NCBI GenBank assembly: GCA_012959905.1
Contig: DUCI01000005.1
Location: 1,289 to 41,154, forward strand
DNA from: Methylococcaceae bacterium
Lineage (GTDB): Bacteria; Pseudomonadota; Gammaproteobacteria; Methylococcales; Methylomonadaceae
Direction of reading: 5' to 3'
DNA length: 39,866 bases
In this document: positions 38,701 to 39,866 of the stretch, piece by piece
How the letters are laid out: every line of letters begins with the position of its first letter
How positions within the stretch are numbered: position 1 is the first letter of the stretch
Translations under genes and position numbers: made by a program
The notes under the pieces: model-generated
The model's database searches: none
The model's input: only the letters and a program-made list of their open reading frames with translations
Told to the model about the DNA's origin: nothing

Positions 38701-39203
38701 ACCCGGTTGTTGTTTTTACCGATGAGATTCTAAAACCCGAATTACAAGGTCTTGATGACTATGTGGATGGGATCAATAATATTATTGAAACACATCAGCG
38801 TGTGGCGCAACAATATATTGATGATGGCAGTATTGAGGATGCTTGTCCTCCTCTAAAAGCATTGTTAACTATTATGGCTACTGGGACTTATGAGGGTAAA
38901 ACCATTCATGATCCTGAGATTCGACAATTGTTTACCAAAGAATATCTGTTTGCTTCTGGTTGGTATCAGGAGCGTCTTGAAGAGAAACAACGTAAAGATA
39001 TTATTCTATGGCAACGTCATCTTGAGAGTATTGAAAATTATGCTCAACAAACCCATAGCTTAAATGGTAGTAATCCGATTAATACGCAAGAGTTGTTGTC
39101 AATCGCTCAAGAAAAGTTAGCCGTTGTGAGTGCTAGTGATTATTTAATATTTTTACAAGGAACGATTGGTGCTGATCTACTGCGGCCATCAATGTCTTCT
39201 TAA
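35736..39203 (+). CDS. Putative PPi-type phosphoenolpyruvate carboxykinase (large, usually annotated hypothetical)
   Basis: This 1156-residue soluble protein matches my knowledge of the pyrophosphate-dependent PEP carboxykinase family (EC 4.1.1.38; oxaloacetate + PPi to PEP + Pi + CO2), known from Propionibacterium and Entamoeba, in length (about 1100-1150) and motifs. Seen are RRTTKGSFHIAAGGLPV, GNAGNPALPDNDS, WSGHTGCVLLAPHLVKFTKK, ERQRRDEMCW, NYYGYCKKEVKTQ (possible counterpart of the PEPCK metal-binding lysine), the P-loop-like TVSGGGKSEISKS (Gly491-Lys494), ATGRRNNP-like VLTGRRNNP, and KSPSTTGAGSEGALTKG (866-882). The function is inferred from the family. ATGs at 35733 and 35736 both follow GGGTG; I use 35736 for better spacing, and a TTG at 35724 is possible. 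A palindromic terminator follows. Confidence 0.72.
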   Translation: MDLSQALGISNQESQSVLDQDELHEYINLKLASCGQPVCSNEDISGVSLTTQDMMRNYLEKSRQLASKQYPVDQRIQGFLNDYLSDLDLDQVPQLPAISFELDRHGIARELSITKGEESFHSDYLTSYKVGQGVLHNPASDRRTTKGSFHIAAGGLPVAGDKKEVPLQTFAMLLKHAIESTPELLSIPFCSNEPETAKMFASLLLRPTVCPEVPGFDDKKSMEVRFFAPGSLVSNLDFVESIFGNAGNPALPDNDSALDIKHWSGHTGCVLLAPHLVKFTKKELGLPQWNDATERQRRDEMCWQTDDELYNDGQAFKITARNDQGVIFTILADNYYGYCKKEVKTQLSYAANLYGLAEEEHAGGALAFCRRNHGEEYGIGSPTRQSGYEFSDVASQFSDVMDVFSEGYGVDKNHAKLIYVPQDLRMDLNAQTITWFKGREKHSIRLQPGFVYMQPSGYKIEMEKHPSVDSWYLVGTDPEGTFCHKPSTVSGGGKSEISKSIEDAILYNPLFVNELQQDLDSVQDIFDKDYTGRFKSGHENEDHDPSRIPLSDERSLGSVIKLLSVSSSHTDEYNAWLKSIPSYILALVFVVKRFYRSEWGDDWRQFFSVDTVDGAPAHELRMNYHKILASYLRVGFDQHGGWRTFKLRQDFMAAEKIQMEDDISAAVVVPKEIIKDFCAQTIPNESVKLIENCEFRLFQRPDDAVIPGYDKQTEYNMAQKGNFLANYEPLADDTLSEVVSDVIKFTKFTEPMHTLLTESVNQPGKYVCSSAHPRIVNGAPSKNPRYLETRADLLDSSKKYIAEMGIRLHRKIALDVPICHPVDAVLTGRRNNPREPGIRPLAVYNPIHFQELPELFMDFVSSLTGKSPSTTGAGSEGALTKGPFNALRTTADLNNALVSFMVTGYAGFSSSAGYIGTNMRVDHDVSLLIPEIWTRLSVEERDPGYMIKNQYLESVEDFEYNGEMVLGSRLGYRITEHFVHDFFGKLFDNPVVVFTDEILKPELQGLDDYVDGINNIIETHQRVAQQYIDDGSIEDACPPLKALLTIMATGTYEGKTIHDPEIRQLFTKEYLFASGWYQERLEEKQRKDIILWQRHLESIENYAQQTHSLNGSNPINTQELLSIAQEKLAVVSASDYLIFLQGTIGADLLRPSMSS

Positions 39204-39221
39204 GCGTTTCTTAGCCATGAC

Positions 39222-39280
39222 TAGCCGGTCTACACTATCATTCAATGCATTGAATGATAGTGTAGATGGCTACTTTTTTT
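39222..39280 (+). terminator. Intrinsic terminator with a perfect 36-bp palindrome
   Basis: CTACACTATCATTCAATG (39230-39247) is followed at once by its exact reverse complement (39248-39265). Flanking TAGCC (39222-39226) and GGCTA (39268-39272) extend the stem, and seven T residues follow at 39274-39280. It lies 18 bases after the PEPCK-like gene and 22 before the next start. The long loop-free palindrome is more than a terminator needs. Confidence 0.85.
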
Positions 39281-39302
39281 GATTTAATTTAATACACCTG
39301 AT

Positions 39303-39866
39303 ATGAACCTATCCCCAGAACTCATTGAAAAGGAAATTCGTGAGGCTGGTGCAATTGCAATGGATTATTTTTCCAATTTAAATGATCTTGCAATCAGTAA
39401 AAAAAGTCCACGTGATCTGGTGACAGAAGCTGATGTTGCCGTTGAATCCTTTTTGCATAAAAAACTGCAACTCCATTATCCTCAATTTGGTTTTTGGGGG
39501 GAAGAAAGTGGCAAGAGTAATGATCAATCAAAGCGTTGGGTTGTTGACCCGATAGATGGAACGCATTCATTTTCTAAAGGACAGTATTTTTGGGGCATTA
39601 GTGTTGCGCTCGAGATTGATGGGGAAATTATTTTTGGCGCTGTCTATGCACCTGCTTTAGATGATTACTATAGGGCTCAAAAAGGGCTGGGCGCATGGAA
39701 AAATAATCAACCGATAAAGGTTTCTTCCGAGCAAGATTTGGCAAATGCTATGATCTCAACAGGTTTTGCCTGTTTGAGAGATTATATGGACGATAATAAT
39801 TTGGATAGGTTTTGCCGTGTTGCGCGAGCGACAACGGGGCAAAGGCGCTTTGGTTCAGCAGCCTTA
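39303..39866 (+). CDS. Inositol-monophosphatase-family phosphatase, 3' end beyond right edge (partial)
   Basis: The first 188 codons are visible, open to the last base. The protein has the lithium-sensitive phosphatase motifs DLVTEADVAVE (about 40-50), WGEESG (metal-binding Glu) and WVVDPIDGTHSFSKG (about 80-94), which carries the D-P-I-D-G-T metal site. GISVALEIDGEIIFGAVYAPALDDYY follows. Members include SuhB-type inositol monophosphatase, CysQ (3'-phosphoadenosine 5'-phosphate) and histidinol-phosphatase HisN. GTHSFSKG in place of GTxNFxxG and the residues around it lean toward HisN/IMPase-like members, but the C-terminal part needed to decide is missing. It is separated from the upstream gene by a strong terminator, so it needs its own promoter. 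Confidence 0.9.
   Translation, partial: MNLSPELIEKEIREAGAIAMDYFSNLNDLAISKKSPRDLVTEADVAVESFLHKKLQLHYPQFGFWGEESGKSNDQSKRWVVDPIDGTHSFSKGQYFWGISVALEIDGEIIFGAVYAPALDDYYRAQKGLGAWKNNQPIKVSSEQDLANAMISTGFACLRDYMDDNNLDRFCRVARATTGQRRFGSAAL

Overview
The window looks like part of a gammaproteobacterial chromosome that leans AT-rich. The evidence is conserved gene order: nudJ-mnmA-purB; clpS-clpA-infA-bpt-aat-trxB-ftsK; queG facing nnrDE-tsaE-amiB; and lpxH-ppi facing cysS. LpxH (lipid A synthesis) and a BamC-like lipoprotein indicate a Gram-negative envelope. I cannot fix the genus; a Legionellales or Thiotrichales-like lineage is only a guess. No insertion sequence, prophage, CRISPR array or rRNA was seen.

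Layout. 1-2420 (minus): a formyltransferase-like gene cut by the left edge, then mtnA and mtnP of methylthioadenosine salvage. 2695-4020 (plus): a CysZ/EI24-type membrane protein and an unknown lipoprotein. 4044-9730 (minus): MtaB, a fused SpmA/SpmB-type membrane protein, PurB, MnmA and NudJ. 9843-15190: an almost complete N-degron module (ClpS, ClpA, Bpt, Aat) with IF-1, then thioredoxin reductase. 15402-22250: FtsK, QueG, NnrDE, TsaE and an AmiB/AmiC-type amidase. 22253-25874: LpxH, a cyclophilin, CysS and a cyclodeaminase. 25907-26237: a promoter and three tRNAs (Pro, Arg, His). 26381-26833: a YaiI-family protein. 26869-31141: an RNA-remodelling block of RhlE, an RRM protein, two cold-shock proteins and DbpA. 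31172-32929: an FSA-type aldolase, a BamC-like lipoprotein and a tiny membrane protein.

The right end, 32945-39280, is the least ordinary part. It holds a 733-residue protein with a Zeta-toxin-like kinase domain and a degenerate Fic-like motif, a small TIGR02647-type protein, and a 1156-residue protein that I assign to the pyrophosphate-dependent PEP carboxykinase family, which is often left as hypothetical. That gene ends in a terminator built on a perfect 36-bp palindrome. The window closes inside an inositol-monophosphatase-family gene.

Functional links: ClpS/ClpA/Aat/Bpt make and deliver N-degron substrates. TsaE helps make the t6A that MtaB methylthiolates, and MnmA and QueG modify the wobble base. 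The cold-shock and helicase genes share an RNA-structure theme. All identities come from reading motifs and family resemblance; no database search was run.
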